DNA of 64,000 nt from Shewanella aestuarii (lineage in GTDB: Bacteria; Pseudomonadota; Gammaproteobacteria; Enterobacterales; Shewanellaceae), in contig NZ_BMOT01000002.1 in NCBI RefSeq assembly GCF_014647215.1, positions 248,001 to 312,000 of the forward strand, written 5' to 3'. Made by a program: the position numbers and the translations under genes. Below are positions 47,160-56,593 of this stretch, piece after piece. The number at the start of each line of letters is the position of its first letter. Positions within the stretch are counted from its first letter, which is position 1. The notes beneath the pieces were generated by a model, which was not told the DNA's origin, made no database searches, and saw nothing but the letters and a program-made list of their open reading frames with translations.

Positions 47160-48125
47160 CTATTTACCACGGCTAATGCCGCGAGTGGTGCGGCTACTTG
47201 AATTACGGAAACTACTGGTTTTCGAATAACTTGAGCGAAACTTGCTCGTTGATGTACGAGTGGTTGTACTCGCTTTTGGCGCACTGGCACTTTGACGAGA
47301 CAAACTAGTGGCGCCGGTTTTGGGCTTGGCATACGGGCTGTCAAAGCGCTTACCTTGGCGTTCAAAACTCTTTTTTGTTTGCTGATAAGTATTATTTTGC
47401 GCAGTTGCTTGTCTTGGCGAGGTATAACGATATCTACCTACATCATTGTAGTAACTGTAGCCACGAAGGCTTGACCAATTGTCATAACGGATTGGACGTT
47501 GGAATACATTAGAAAACATGGCATACATGCCATACCAAGCCCAGAAAGATGTGCCGCTTGAGTCTGACTGCCAACTGCCGTAAGAAGGGTTGCCAACCAA
47601 CTGGCTACCGGGGCCAAAATCTTCACTGCCATTGGCTAATGCGGCCGCCTCACGGCTGATTGAATTTACCCTTGCCAATTTACCTTTAGACAAGTCAGCA
47701 ACCACGTTAACAGGATCAGATAACATGTCGTTATATAAACTTGGATCAGTGGCTTGGTAGACGTTTTCAGCTTCGGCAAGTTGTTGGTCTAAATTGATAA
47801 AGTTGGCCGCTGTGCTCAGGTCATTATTTCTACGCAATAAAGATTGAAACATCGGGCCTTGAGTGGTGGCATCTAGCGCTAACTCGCTCAAAAGTGGAGC
47901 GAGTTCTGGGCTTTGTTTAGCAAGTAAATCACTATATTGCTGCAATAAAGTGGCATTACGTAATTGATTGCTCTCAAGGCCAGTTTTGAGTTGCGCTAAA
48001 CGTTGCGTGGTTAGCTGTTGATATTTAGCAATTTGCTCAGGTCGATCATCACCGCAGCCTGTCAAATTTAGGCTAAGAAAAACAATGATGAAAAACGTGA
48101 ATACACGGGGAAGCTTACCTGCCAT
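47160..48125 (-). CDS. Lipoprotein with a Ser/Arg/Thr-rich C-terminus
   Basis: The 321-residue protein starts MAGKLPRVFTFFIIVFLSLN with lipobox LTGC at the end of the signal, so it is a lipoprotein. Residues 30-150 are helical, a Tyr/Trp-rich region follows (FWAWYGMYAMFSNVF), and the tail is rich in Ser, Arg and Thr (SRQSASAPKASTTTRTSTSK). I chose this Met because GGAG lies five bases upstream; the frame extends 14 codons further. It resembles the tail composition of YgiB/YjfM (DUF1190) lipoproteins, but I cannot show homology. It is the first gene of its operon. Confidence 0.72.
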   Translation of the reverse strand: MAGKLPRVFTFFIIVFLSLNLTGCGDDRPEQIAKYQQLTTQRLAQLKTGLESNQLRNATLLQQYSDLLAKQSPELAPLLSELALDATTQGPMFQSLLRRNNDLSTAANFINLDQQLAEAENVYQATDPSLYNDMLSDPVNVVADLSKGKLARVNSISREAAALANGSEDFGPGSQLVGNPSYGSWQSDSSGTSFWAWYGMYAMFSNVFQRPIRYDNWSSLRGYSYYNDVGRYRYTSPRQATAQNNTYQQTKKSFERQGKRFDSPYAKPKTGATSLSRQSASAPKASTTTRTSTSKFRSSYSKTSSFRNSSSRTTRGISRGK

Positions 48126-48243
48126 GTTTTCTCCAAGTGTTATAAAATTCATGCGCATAGAGTGCAATTTTTAATGTGCGTTTGCGACAGGGTATAGTAT
48201 CTTGAGATTATAAATATTATCTCTGCATCAAGATATAACATTC

Positions 48244-48260
48244 TTGACATAATATGTCCA
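48244..48260 (-). promoter_or_regulatory. Palindromic operator and -35 region, lipoprotein/DUF350/SpeE operon
   Basis: TTGACATAATATGTCCA contains GACATAATATGTC at 48246-48258, the third copy of the motif found before the PspA operon. On the minus strand the palindrome overlaps a -35-like TTGGAC with a -10-like TTATAT at 48238-48233, in the same relative position as in the PspA promoter. The divergent glnE gene begins 33 bp away. Confidence 0.68.
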
Positions 48261-48292
48261 ATCTTGAATCTAATCAAAGGACCATTATCGCC

Positions 48293-51139
48293 ATGCCATC
48301 AAAAAGTAACAAGGTATTATCTGCACAAATGCAACAAACAGCAGAAAGTTACTGGTTAAGATTAATCGACCTCTGGCCTGAGGCTTTGTCACTTACCGAT
48401 AATCAGCAATCTGAAATCAAAACTATATTCAGTTTAAGCGATTATATTGCCGAGCAACTTAACCGCCATCCTGAATGGATCCCAATGCTTTTTGATGGCT
48501 TGCTTGATGAAGTAGTGCGGGCTGATTTTGATAAAGAATTGCATCAAATATTGCTCGATTTAACGACTGAAGATCAAGTCAAGTCGGCATTGCGGCAATA
48601 TCGTAATAAGCAAATGGTGCGTTTAGCTTGGCGAGATTTTGCTAATTACTCAAAACTAGAAGATTCGTTAATTGATCTTTCTTCACTGGCCGAAGCGCTG
48701 GTTATTGCAGCGCGAGATTGGCTTTATGTGGATTTATGTAAGCAGTTGGGTACACCTTCAGATGCAGAGGGTAAACCCCAGCCTTTGTTGATTTTAGGCA
48801 TGGGTAAGCTAGGTGGACGAGAGCTTAACTTTTCCTCTGATATTGATTTAATTTTTACCTTTCCCGAACATGGTGAAACCATCGGCGGACGTCGCGCGAT
48901 TGCTAATCAGCAGTTTTTTATTCGCATGGGGCAAAAACTGGTTAATTTGTTAGATCAAGTTACCGCAGATGGATTTGTGTTTCGGGTCGATATGCGTTTA
49001 CGCCCTTATGGTGAAAGTGGCCCTCTTGTGGTTAGTTTTGCAGGCCTTGAAGATTATTATCAGGAACAAGGCCGCGATTGGGAACGTTATGCCATGGTTA
49101 AAGCGCGCGTATTAGGGCCATGGAGCGGATATTGCGATGAATTACACGATTTATTACGACCTTTTGTTTATCGTCGTTATATCGATTTTTCTGCCATTGA
49201 ATCATTGCGTAAAATGAAACAGATGATCGCCCAGGAAGTGCGTCGTCGTCAGTTAACCGATAACATCAAGCTTGGTGCTGGCGGCATCCGGGAAGTGGAG
49301 TTCGTGGTGCAAAGCTTCCAGTTAATTCGTGGTGGACGTGAGCCGGCATTACGTCAGCAAAGCTTATTTGGTGCGATTGATACCTTGTATAGCTTGGGGC
49401 AATTAGAGTATCTGGCTGTGGATGAGCTGAAGCACTCATATATTTTGTTGCGTCGTGTGGAAAACCTGCTGCAAGCCATTGATGATAAACAAACCCAAAC
49501 CTTGCCCAACAATTCATTAGATTGGCAGCGTTTGTGTTACAGCATGAATTTAACCAACGAAACCGATTTACGGACTCACATAGAAGCGGCGATGGCAAAA
49601 ATTCATCGTCATTTTAATGCCACTGTAGGTGGCAGTGACTCACATGAACACAGCGATCATTGGACAAGTTTGTTTTGGAATATCCAACAAGATGATCACG
49701 CTGACACTCTATTGCAGGAACAACAAATTGAAGATCCTGAGTTATGGCCACTACTCAGTGATTGGCGTAACACAGTTTCCAAACGCTCAATTGGACCTCG
49801 AGGCCGAGAAACGCTTGACCGTTTAATGCCAAAGTTGCTTGAAGAATTAATGGTGCAAACCAAACCGAGTGCGGCATTTAAACCCGTTTCTAATGTGTTA
49901 GATAAAATTCTGACTCGTACTACGTATTTAGAACTCTTGTGTGAAAATCCGGGGGCGCGCCAACAATTAGTCAGCTTATGTTGTGCAAGTCCTTGGATTG
50001 CCAAAGAGCTTGCTAACTTTCCAATGCTATTGGATGAGTTGATAGATCCCGCTCAATTATACGATATTACCTCCATTGATGATTACCCCAGCGAGCTTCG
50101 CCAGTATCTGTTACGTGTGCCAGAAGATGACATGGAACAGCAAATGGAAGCCTTGCGGCAATTTAAGCTATCACAACAATTAAAAATTGCTGCTGCAGAC
50201 GTAACAGGTGTATTACCTGTCATGCAGGTGAGTGATCATTTAACTTTTTTAGCTGAAGCGATAATTGAGCAAGTGGTTTTGCATGCCTGGCATCAGGTAG
50301 CGGCAAGACATGGTGTGCCACCAGGTGCTAACCAAAATGAAATGGGCTTTGCGGTAATAGGTTATGGCAAATTAGGTGGTATTGAGCTGGGTTATGGTTC
50401 CGATTTAGATTTGGTTTTTTTACACAGCAATAATAATGTTGGAAGCACGGATGGTGAGCGTCCGATTGACAGTAGCCACTTCTACCTCAAGCTAGCTCAA
50501 CGCATAGTGCATCTATTTGCCACCCGAACCACTTCGGGAGAATTGTATGAAGTTGATATGCGTTTACGGCCCTCAGGGGCTTCAGGATTATTAGTCAGTG
50601 AGATTGAGCGTTTTGGTGAATATCAAAATAAAGAGGCCTGGACATGGGAACATCAAGCCTTGGTACGTTCTCGGTTTGTATTTGGCGATCATGATTTAGC
50701 ACATCGTTTTAGCCTGCTTCGTGCTCAAGTGCTACAAAACCCGCGTGATAAAAGGGAATTGGCGATAGCCGTTCGTGAGATGCGTATAAAAATGCGCGAT
50801 CATTTATTGCACACCAGTGAAGGCATGTTCAATCTAAAACAAAGTGCTGGTGGCATTGCCGATATTGAGTTTATTGCTCAGTTTATGGTGTTGGCATACT
50901 CCCATGAATATCCAGAGCTCACTGTATGGTCAGACAATGTGCGAATTTTTGAGGTGTTGGCTGATTTAGAGTTAATGCCGGTGATGCAAGCGCAGCATTT
51001 AACCCAAACTTATTGTTGGCTACGTGATAAGAATCATGAATTAACTCTACAACAAATGAGTGGCCAGCTTGAAAGTAGTCTTGTGGCAGATAAAACCGAT
51101 ACAGTGATTGAAATTTATCGTCAAATCCTTGAGATGTGA
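48293..51139 (+). CDS. glnE: Glutamine synthetase adenylyl-transferase/removase
   Basis: GlnE adenylylates and deadenylylates glutamine synthetase in response to PII. The 948-residue protein has two nucleotidyltransferase domains: [20 protein letters not shown] (about residues 170-190, the removase half) and [20 protein letters not shown] (about 690-710, the transferase half), joined by helical regulatory regions. I chose the second in-frame ATG because the first (48254) lies inside the operator palindrome without a ribosome site. The protein is otherwise full length and normal. Confidence 0.93.
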   Translation: MPSKSNKVLSAQMQQTAESYWLRLIDLWPEALSLTDNQQSEIKTIFSLSDYIAEQLNRHPEWIPMLFDGLLDEVVRADFDKELHQILLDLTTEDQVKSALRQYRNKQMVRLAWRDFANYSKLEDSLIDLSSLAEALVIAARDWLYVDLCKQLGTPSDAEGKPQPLLILGMGKLGGRELNFSSDIDLIFTFPEHGETIGGRRAIANQQFFIRMGQKLVNLLDQVTADGFVFRVDMRLRPYGESGPLVVSFAGLEDYYQEQGRDWERYAMVKARVLGPWSGYCDELHDLLRPFVYRRYIDFSAIESLRKMKQMIAQEVRRRQLTDNIKLGAGGIREVEFVVQSFQLIRGGREPALRQQSLFGAIDTLYSLGQLEYLAVDELKHSYILLRRVENLLQAIDDKQTQTLPNNSLDWQRLCYSMNLTNETDLRTHIEAAMAKIHRHFNATVGGSDSHEHSDHWTSLFWNIQQDDHADTLLQEQQIEDPELWPLLSDWRNTVSKRSIGPRGRETLDRLMPKLLEELMVQTKPSAAFKPVSNVLDKILTRTTYLELLCENPGARQQLVSLCCASPWIAKELANFPMLLDELIDPAQLYDITSIDDYPSELRQYLLRVPEDDMEQQMEALRQFKLSQQLKIAAADVTGVLPVMQVSDHLTFLAEAIIEQVVLHAWHQVAARHGVPPGANQNEMGFAVIGYGKLGGIELGYGSDLDLVFLHSNNNVGSTDGERPIDSSHFYLKLAQRIVHLFATRTTSGELYEVDMRLRPSGASGLLVSEIERFGEYQNKEAWTWEHQALVRSRFVFGDHDLAHRFSLLRAQVLQNPRDKRELAIAVREMRIKMRDHLLHTSEGMFNLKQSAGGIADIEFIAQFMVLAYSHEYPELTVWSDNVRIFEVLADLELMPVMQAQHLTQTYCWLRDKNHELTLQQMSGQLESSLVADKTDTVIEIYRQILEM

Positions 51140-51219
51140 TATTAATTTTTCAACCAATTTGATTAAATGAGTTAACACTGCTTTAGTGTATAAAGTACCT
51201 ACAAAAGGTGAATGATTGA

Positions 51220-52182
51220 ATGTTATGTGCACCCATACCTGCAGATGAGCATACTCGACTAGAAACATTACGTGGTTTAAATGTGCTTGATACCGTGGCC
51301 GAAGAGCGGTTTGATCGTATTACCCGTCTTGCTAAACGTTTATTTGGCGTGTCGATATGTCTGGTTAGCTTGGTGGATGAAGACCGTCAATGGTTTAAAT
51401 CAGCGCAAGGCATAGAAGTCGAACAAACGGGTAGAGATATTTCTTTTTGTGGTCATGCAATTTTGCAACATGATGTTTTTGTTGTGGAAGACACCTTTAA
51501 AGATGAACGTTTTGTTGATAATCCATTGGTGACAAAACCGCCTAAAATTCGCTTTTATGCGGGATATCCCCTGACCATGCCCAATAACGTGCGCATAGGT
51601 ACACTGTGCCTAATTGACGATAAACCGCGTCAATTTTCGCAAGATGATCGCCATGCTCTGACAGATCTTGGTCATCTTGTCGAAGATGAGATTGTGGCAA
51701 TTCAGCAAGCAACATTAGATCCTTTAACGGCTATTTCAAACCGTCGAGGCTTTGAAATGCTAGCCAGTCAAGTGATAGCCAATGGTGATCGACAAGGCAT
51801 TAATACCAGTCTGTTATTCTTCGATTTAGATCATTTCAAACAGATTAACGATCAATTTGGTCATGCTGAAGGTGATAAAGCATTACAGCAGTTTGCCGGA
51901 TTATTGTTAGACGGCTTTAGAGAATCTGATGTTATTGCTCGTTTTGCTGGTGATGAGTTCATCGTATTGTTAAGTTATGAGGCCGAGCTTAATTTGGATG
52001 CGGTATTGAAGCGCTTCGATGCCTTGGTCCATACCCATAATCAACAAAATGACTCAGCCTATAAATTGGTTTACAGCACAGGCGTTGCCCACCGTGCATA
52101 TAACAGCTCACTGTCTTTAAACGAATATCTGGCTCAGGCAGATAAAGCGATGTTTGCGATTAAAGCGCTGCATCATAAGTAA
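51220..52182 (+). CDS. GAF-GGDEF diguanylate cyclase
   Basis: The 320-residue protein has a GAF domain (about 20-155; FGVSICLVSLVDEDRQWFKS, DISFCGHAILQ) and a GGDEF domain with the I-site RESD and active-site variant AGDEF (ARFAGDEFIVLLSY). AGDEF variants can be active, so cyclic-di-GMP synthesis is likely but not certain. No TM helix. The Cys-His pair in the GAF domain (FCGH) is typical of this subfamily. It lies downstream of glnE in the same direction and is followed by a bidirectional terminator. Confidence 0.85.
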   Translation: MLCAPIPADEHTRLETLRGLNVLDTVAEERFDRITRLAKRLFGVSICLVSLVDEDRQWFKSAQGIEVEQTGRDISFCGHAILQHDVFVVEDTFKDERFVDNPLVTKPPKIRFYAGYPLTMPNNVRIGTLCLIDDKPRQFSQDDRHALTDLGHLVEDEIVAIQQATLDPLTAISNRRGFEMLASQVIANGDRQGINTSLLFFDLDHFKQINDQFGHAEGDKALQQFAGLLLDGFRESDVIARFAGDEFIVLLSYEAELNLDAVLKRFDALVHTHNQQNDSAYKLVYSTGVAHRAYNSSLSLNEYLAQADKAMFAIKALHHK

Positions 52183-52236
52183 ACTCAATAACATACATGA
52201 ATCGTCAGTTTTGCTGTAAAGGCATATTCAGACAAT

Positions 52237-52273
52237 AAAAAAACAGGTTAACGTAAAGTTAACCTGTTTTTAT
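52237..52273. terminator. Bidirectional terminator
   Basis: A 14-bp perfect stem AAAAACAGGTTAAC/GTTAACCTGTTTTT (52239-52252, 52258-52271) with loop GTAAA separates the converging GGDEF and SbtA-like genes. Confidence 0.93.
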
Positions 52274-52291
52274 TGGCAAGCATAAAAACGG

Positions 52292-53248
52292 TTAATTTAG
52301 TGCCAGTTTTTCAATCCATATTTGGTACAAAGGTAAACCAACAAGTACGTTCACTGGGAAGGTTATTCCAAGTGATGCTAGCATCGCCAAACCAATATTA
52401 GCATCAGGTATTGCCGCTTTAATTGCTGCAGGTGCGGCAATATATGAAGCACTGGCGCTTAATCCTGCCAACACTAAAATACTGCCAGAGGGTAAATCAA
52501 GCATAAAGCCTAAGCCAATACCCACCCAAGCTAATACAAAGGGGGCTATGGCGGCAAATGTTAATAAACGCCATTGCTTATAAGGTAATGGGAAACAGAC
52601 TTTTGCTGTGCTAATACCCATTTCTAATAGGAATAAGGCTAAAAGTGTTTTAAATCCGCCCATTAGTATAGGGGTTAATGGCGCCATACCCTCAGAGCCA
52701 TATAGCCAGCCGATAACCACACCACCACACAGTAATACCACCCCGCGACTGGTGAGTGCTTCATGCAACACACTGCCGTGAGAAGCCGTTGTTATTTGAG
52801 GATTATTTTTAGCTTCTAAATGACGATGTAGCCATAGCATAATAATAATGGCGGGTAATTCTAATAAAACTAAGTAAAGCGTGGTTTCTGGACGTAAGGG
52901 CAAATCTGAATAATCGACCATAGCGAGCACCACGGCGAACGTTCCCGCACTCACTGAGCCATAGTGAGCGGCAATACTGATGGCTTCTTTTTGTTCCAGC
53001 AGGATCACTTTGCGTAAAATGGGATATAAGGTCAGCGGGATAATAAAGCCCAAAGCAATAATTGCAATTAACTCACTGATTTGTAATGTATGTGTTTCTC
53101 CATGTAATGCCATGCCGCCCTTTAAACCTAGGGTTAGCATTAACAAAATTGTGAGGGTTTCATAGGTGGCTTTAGGGACTTTAAGATCTGATTTAATTAA
53201 TCCTGCAAGCAAGCCTAAAGCAAAGAAAGCAATAACAATATCAGGCAT
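52292..53248 (-). CDS. SbtA-like sodium-dependent bicarbonate transporter family protein
   Basis: The 318-residue protein has about 10 TM helices and the SbtA/DUF897 signature (GLLAGLIKSDLKVP, LTLGLKGGMAL, HYGSVSAGTFAVVL, GLSASASYIAAPAAIKAAIPDAN-type segment near 270). The family includes cyanobacterial Na+/HCO3- symporters; in heterotrophs the substrate is not established. I chose the internal Met because the frame upstream is not hydrophobic or conserved. Confidence 0.82.
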   Translation of the reverse strand: MPDIVIAFFALGLLAGLIKSDLKVPKATYETLTILLMLTLGLKGGMALHGETHTLQISELIAIIALGFIIPLTLYPILRKVILLEQKEAISIAAHYGSVSAGTFAVVLAMVDYSDLPLRPETTLYLVLLELPAIIIMLWLHRHLEAKNNPQITTASHGSVLHEALTSRGVVLLCGGVVIGWLYGSEGMAPLTPILMGGFKTLLALFLLEMGISTAKVCFPLPYKQWRLLTFAAIAPFVLAWVGIGLGFMLDLPSGSILVLAGLSASASYIAAPAAIKAAIPDANIGLAMLASLGITFPVNVLVGLPLYQIWIEKLALN

Positions 53249-53459
53249 AGTGATTTGAGCTCTCGTAATGAAAAACGTGTAATAGCATAATTTTGTGGGC
53301 TGATTGTGCCTTGTTATCGTATTCGATAGCAATGCTTTTAATGGGACATTATTGCAAAAAATCTGTAACAATTTTCATCTAATACCTCAGGTTAAAATGG
53401 ATCTGAATCACCTGGGTATCTAAGAGTGTAATTAGACCTATTTGATTAAAGAGACAGCC

Positions 53460-53735
53460 ATGAAAAATGAAATTGATATTCACAGAGCATTACGTGTATT
53501 TAATAAAGTCACAACGTTAGGTGATAAACAGTCTGATTCGACCGAATCGGTTTATCATTTATGCGGTCTTAATGCGTTAACTGATTTTGATGGTTATACG
53601 ATTAGCTTAAGTGATGCGCAGGTGAGGTTAGATATTTTCTTTCATAATAAATATACGTTTGATTACCCCAATCATGAGGCGCTTGAAAATTTTTTGACCC
53701 GTTTTACTGACGTTGAAAAATACAGTAAAAATTAA
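53460..53735 (+). CDS. DUF3081-like small protein
   Basis: The 91-residue protein (MKNEIDIHRALRVFNKVTTLG) resembles DUF3081 proteins of Shewanella and Vibrio relatives, with YHLCGLNALTDFDGYTISLSD and FHNKYTFDYPN as conserved core. The start chosen has AAAGAGAC upstream. It is acidic, cytoplasmic and of unknown function. Its stop overlaps the zapE stop on the opposite strand. Confidence 0.75.
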   Translation: MKNEIDIHRALRVFNKVTTLGDKQSDSTESVYHLCGLNALTDFDGYTISLSDAQVRLDIFFHNKYTFDYPNHEALENFLTRFTDVEKYSKN

Positions 53736-54892
53736 TTTTTTAGCCAACGTCTCATTTCAATTAATCGGCTATAGGTTCTTTTAAACTCAAAAGATAATGC
53801 TCCATCTTGATATAGGCTTTCTAATGAGTGGGCTGAGTGAATGATAAGACAGACTTTTTGATCGTATAACTGATCGACCAAACTAATGAAACGTCTGGTG
53901 GGATCATCTTGAATCGAATATGCCAATTGTCTTTCTCCTGTCGAGGTGGCCATTACGCCATCTTCAGTGCCCCTCGCTTTGATCCAAGAGCGAATTTCAC
54001 CCCCTAAAGCGGGCACATGACTGAGTAAAATGGCCTTAAATTTTCCCGCAAGTTCAATATAATCTAACGCACTTCTCGGGCCATCGCATAGGGCGTTAAA
54101 TTCAAACCAAGCCAACTCGCCAATCGCCGCTTTGATCGGAATTAACCGCTGACAAATTGAAATGTGATCAGATTGGAAAGTCTTGCTACTGGATGAAATA
54201 AATACGCATTCATGCTTGAGTAAAGTGTAAATTTGTTCAGGTTTTTGACTCGAGGGCAAAGTAAATAGCACTGAACTGTCAGCTAAACTCGAGGCATGGT
54301 TTACTGATGCATTATCTGCCGTCAGCCTATGATCAATACGGCCATTAAGATGAACTTCTTGGGTGTATTGTTTCAGTAATTCAATCGTCGGCATAAAGCG
54401 GTCTCGTTGCAGCCCACCTTTATATAAATCATTAATGGCAATGTTTGATGTCGCAACTAACACCACACCTTCAGCAAATAAAGTGTCGAAGAGTCGGGCT
54501 AGTAAAATAGCATCGCCAATGTCAGCAACAAAAAATTCATCGAAGCAAATTAGTCGATATTGTTTGGCAATATCTTTAGCAATATAGGTCAGTGGTTCTC
54601 TTATACCAGATGTTTGATTGAGGCGTTGATGCAACATAGCCATAAATCGGTGAAAGTGCAGTCTCAGTTTTGGGGTGTTTTTCACACTGTGATAAAACAA
54701 ATCCATCAAGAAGGTTTTCCCTCTGCCGACATCTCCCCAAAGATAAAGCCCTTTGCTATGACTGGCAGAGTCAAGGGTGTTTAATTGCTGGAAAAGAGCA
54801 TCTAATGCTCGTAGGGCTTCAGTTTGAGCTTCATCAGCCAACACGCATATTTGGCTTAAAGCTTGGTATTGTGCGATAGGAGAAAGTGTCAT
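53732..54892 (-). CDS. zapE: Cell-division ATPase ZapE
   Basis: ZapE (AFG1/YhcM family) is an AAA-like ATPase that helps Z-ring constriction under stress. The 386-residue protein has Walker A LWGDVGRGKTFLMD, Walker B LICFDEFFVADIGDA and the sensor region ATSNIAI, with the family's C-terminal RRFISLVDQLYD segment. It reads divergently from the bactofilin gene. Length is normal (E. coli 375). Confidence 0.92.
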   Translation of the reverse strand: MTLSPIAQYQALSQICVLADEAQTEALRALDALFQQLNTLDSASHSKGLYLWGDVGRGKTFLMDLFYHSVKNTPKLRLHFHRFMAMLHQRLNQTSGIREPLTYIAKDIAKQYRLICFDEFFVADIGDAILLARLFDTLFAEGVVLVATSNIAINDLYKGGLQRDRFMPTIELLKQYTQEVHLNGRIDHRLTADNASVNHASSLADSSVLFTLPSSQKPEQIYTLLKHECVFISSSSKTFQSDHISICQRLIPIKAAIGELAWFEFNALCDGPRSALDYIELAGKFKAILLSHVPALGGEIRSWIKARGTEDGVMATSTGERQLAYSIQDDPTRRFISLVDQLYDQKVCLIIHSAHSLESLYQDGALSFEFKRTYSRLIEMRRWLKN

Positions 54893-55015
54893 AACTGTAT
54901 ATTTAGGGGCTATTGCGGCCAGTATACCTTATTCCGGTCATATCATCATGGGTCGCGTTTATGGCTAGATTGATGTAAATTTGCAACATAGTGATAACCT
55001 GCAAAGGATAAAATA

Positions 55016-55945
55016 ATGAATAATAAAACTAAGGGGATAACCTATATTGGCGCCGAAATGACCCTTAATGGTGAAATGGACATTAAAGGGCCTGCGTTAA
55101 TTGCTGGAAAAGTCACAGGGATCGTGCGTTCAAATGATCAAATTAAAATTGAGCCGGGAGGCGAAGTAGATGGCGAAGTTTTTTGCCAAGAACTTCGTGT
55201 AAGTGGCACATTAAAAGGTAAATTATTTTGCAATAAATTGGTTATTGTAAGCGCTGGTTTAGTCGAAGCTGATGTGTCTAGCCATGATATGGAAATTTAC
55301 GATGGCGGTCAGTTTATTGGTATGCGTACCACAGGTCCGGAAGCCAATGTGTTACCTATGCCTGCCCATGTAATACTTAATGAGACAATTGAGCCTGTGA
55401 ATAATCGTTCACACCCAAACCATGAGCTGACAGATATTCAACAAAGTGTGCCATCTACACCCGCTAAAAACCTTGATAGCAATGCCGACGACAATAAAGT
55501 TCAGCCTAACAACAAATCAAGTAAAGCCTTTTTGACAGTCAGTGCTCTCGTGGTGATTGCGGTTGGAGTTTGGCAATTTGACGCTTTAAGCTTGCTAAAA
55601 TCACCTCAGCCTACTAGTAATGAGCCCGCATTATTTACCCAGCCATTACCATCGGTTGACAATGTCACTGAACGTAATGCCGCTAAATTGTTAAAGGATG
55701 TGCAAAATGAGCACTCTTTTATTGAGCAACGCGAAGAACTGGTTAATGCTGGTTTAGCCGATCCTGATGTGGCAATGGAAGATTTAGATGCGATGGCCGC
55801 ATCCAATGAACTAATGGCCGACGGTAATGAGGCCGCCGCAACTGTGGTTAATGATGCAGGAGCCGCTCTGCCTGCGAATGAAAACCTGCAAAAACAGGCT
55901 GGTAGCATAAAAGAAGTTGCCAGCAAGCCGACCACCAAGCAGTAG
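55016..55945 (+). CDS. Bactofilin-domain protein with C-terminal transmembrane segment
   Basis: The 309-residue protein has an N-terminal bactofilin (polymer-forming cytoskeletal) domain (about 5-110; TYIGAEMTLNGEMDIKGP, GEVFCQELRVSGTLKG). A Pro/Asn-rich linker leads to a single hydrophobic helix near 171-190 (FLTVSALVVIAVGVWQF), then a ~115-residue Ala/Asp/Glu-rich tail. Most bactofilins have no such C-terminal TM and tail; it would attach the filament to the inner membrane. Topology of the tail is inference. It has a ribosome site AAAGGATAAA. Confidence 0.82.
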   Translation: MNNKTKGITYIGAEMTLNGEMDIKGPALIAGKVTGIVRSNDQIKIEPGGEVDGEVFCQELRVSGTLKGKLFCNKLVIVSAGLVEADVSSHDMEIYDGGQFIGMRTTGPEANVLPMPAHVILNETIEPVNNRSHPNHELTDIQQSVPSTPAKNLDSNADDNKVQPNNKSSKAFLTVSALVVIAVGVWQFDALSLLKSPQPTSNEPALFTQPLPSVDNVTERNAAKLLKDVQNEHSFIEQREELVNAGLADPDVAMEDLDAMAASNELMADGNEAAATVVNDAGAALPANENLQKQAGSIKEVASKPTTKQ

Positions 55946-56058
55946 CTAAGGTGAAGTGATTTACAGAGGCAGTTGATAGACATCACTAGATTTACCCACA
56001 GTTAGCTTCAGCCGTTGTATTGTTTTCATCTTGCCCCAAATTAGCGCCAAGAGAATGT

Positions 56059-56394
56059 ATGCGTAAAACAGATAAGAGAACTGATAACCAATTGATAAGC
56101 CAACTAAACGAGGTTTGTGAATTTGCGTTAGAGGAGTTTAATGGTTTTATATGGCTGACACACCAAGTTAACTATGCTCAGTTTCCGAAGAGTTTACGAG
56201 TTGTCTGTGTGTTCGACACGCGTGACAACCTTCAGCAATTTACACTGGCGCAAAACCAGCATGTGCTGAGCGCGTTAATTGTAAAAAAGTTACTCGACAT
56301 CAATGTCGTTATTAAAAATCAGCAAATTTCGTATGATTGTGAACAAAATTGTCAGCAAGATAATAATGGCAACTGGGCGCTAAGACTTGGCTAA
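56059..56394 (+). CDS. Conserved small hypothetical protein
   Basis: The 111-residue cytoplasmic protein (MRKTDKRTDNQLISQLNEVC) contains EEFNGFIWLTHQVNYAQFPK and VVCVFDTRDNLQQF, and is rich in Cys and Gln near its end. I recognise no named domain. I chose this ATG because AAGAGA lies four bases upstream; the frame is open 13 codons further. It lies 113 bp after the bactofilin gene in the same direction. Confidence 0.6.
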   Translation: MRKTDKRTDNQLISQLNEVCEFALEEFNGFIWLTHQVNYAQFPKSLRVVCVFDTRDNLQQFTLAQNQHVLSALIVKKLLDINVVIKNQQISYDCEQNCQQDNNGNWALRLG

Positions 56395-56540
56395 ATAGCA
56401 TTAGCGACTTAGGGTTATCGAACATGGCAGGATTGATATTCAATAACCCTGTTAAATCAACTAAGCTAGCTATCTACCTCAGGTGATTAAGATTTCCTGC
56501 TTTTATCATTTACGCTAATCATTTTAGTTGTGCTAACACA

Positions 56541-56580
56541 AACAAAAACGGCTTACATGTCAATGTAAGCCGTTTCTTAT
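56541..56580 (-). terminator. Terminator after the L,D-transpeptidase gene
   Basis: A perfect 13-bp stem AAACGGCTTACAT/ATGTAAGCCGTTT (56546-56558, 56563-56575) with loop GTCA, followed on the minus strand by TTTGTTTGTG. It also can serve the converging plus-strand gene. Confidence 0.9.
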
Positions 56581-56593
56581 ATTGTCTTAAAGC

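Noticed and set aside
48254..48292. Upstream ATG of glnE as the start
   Set aside because: It lies inside the operator palindrome, has no ribosome site and adds residues not typical of GlnE.
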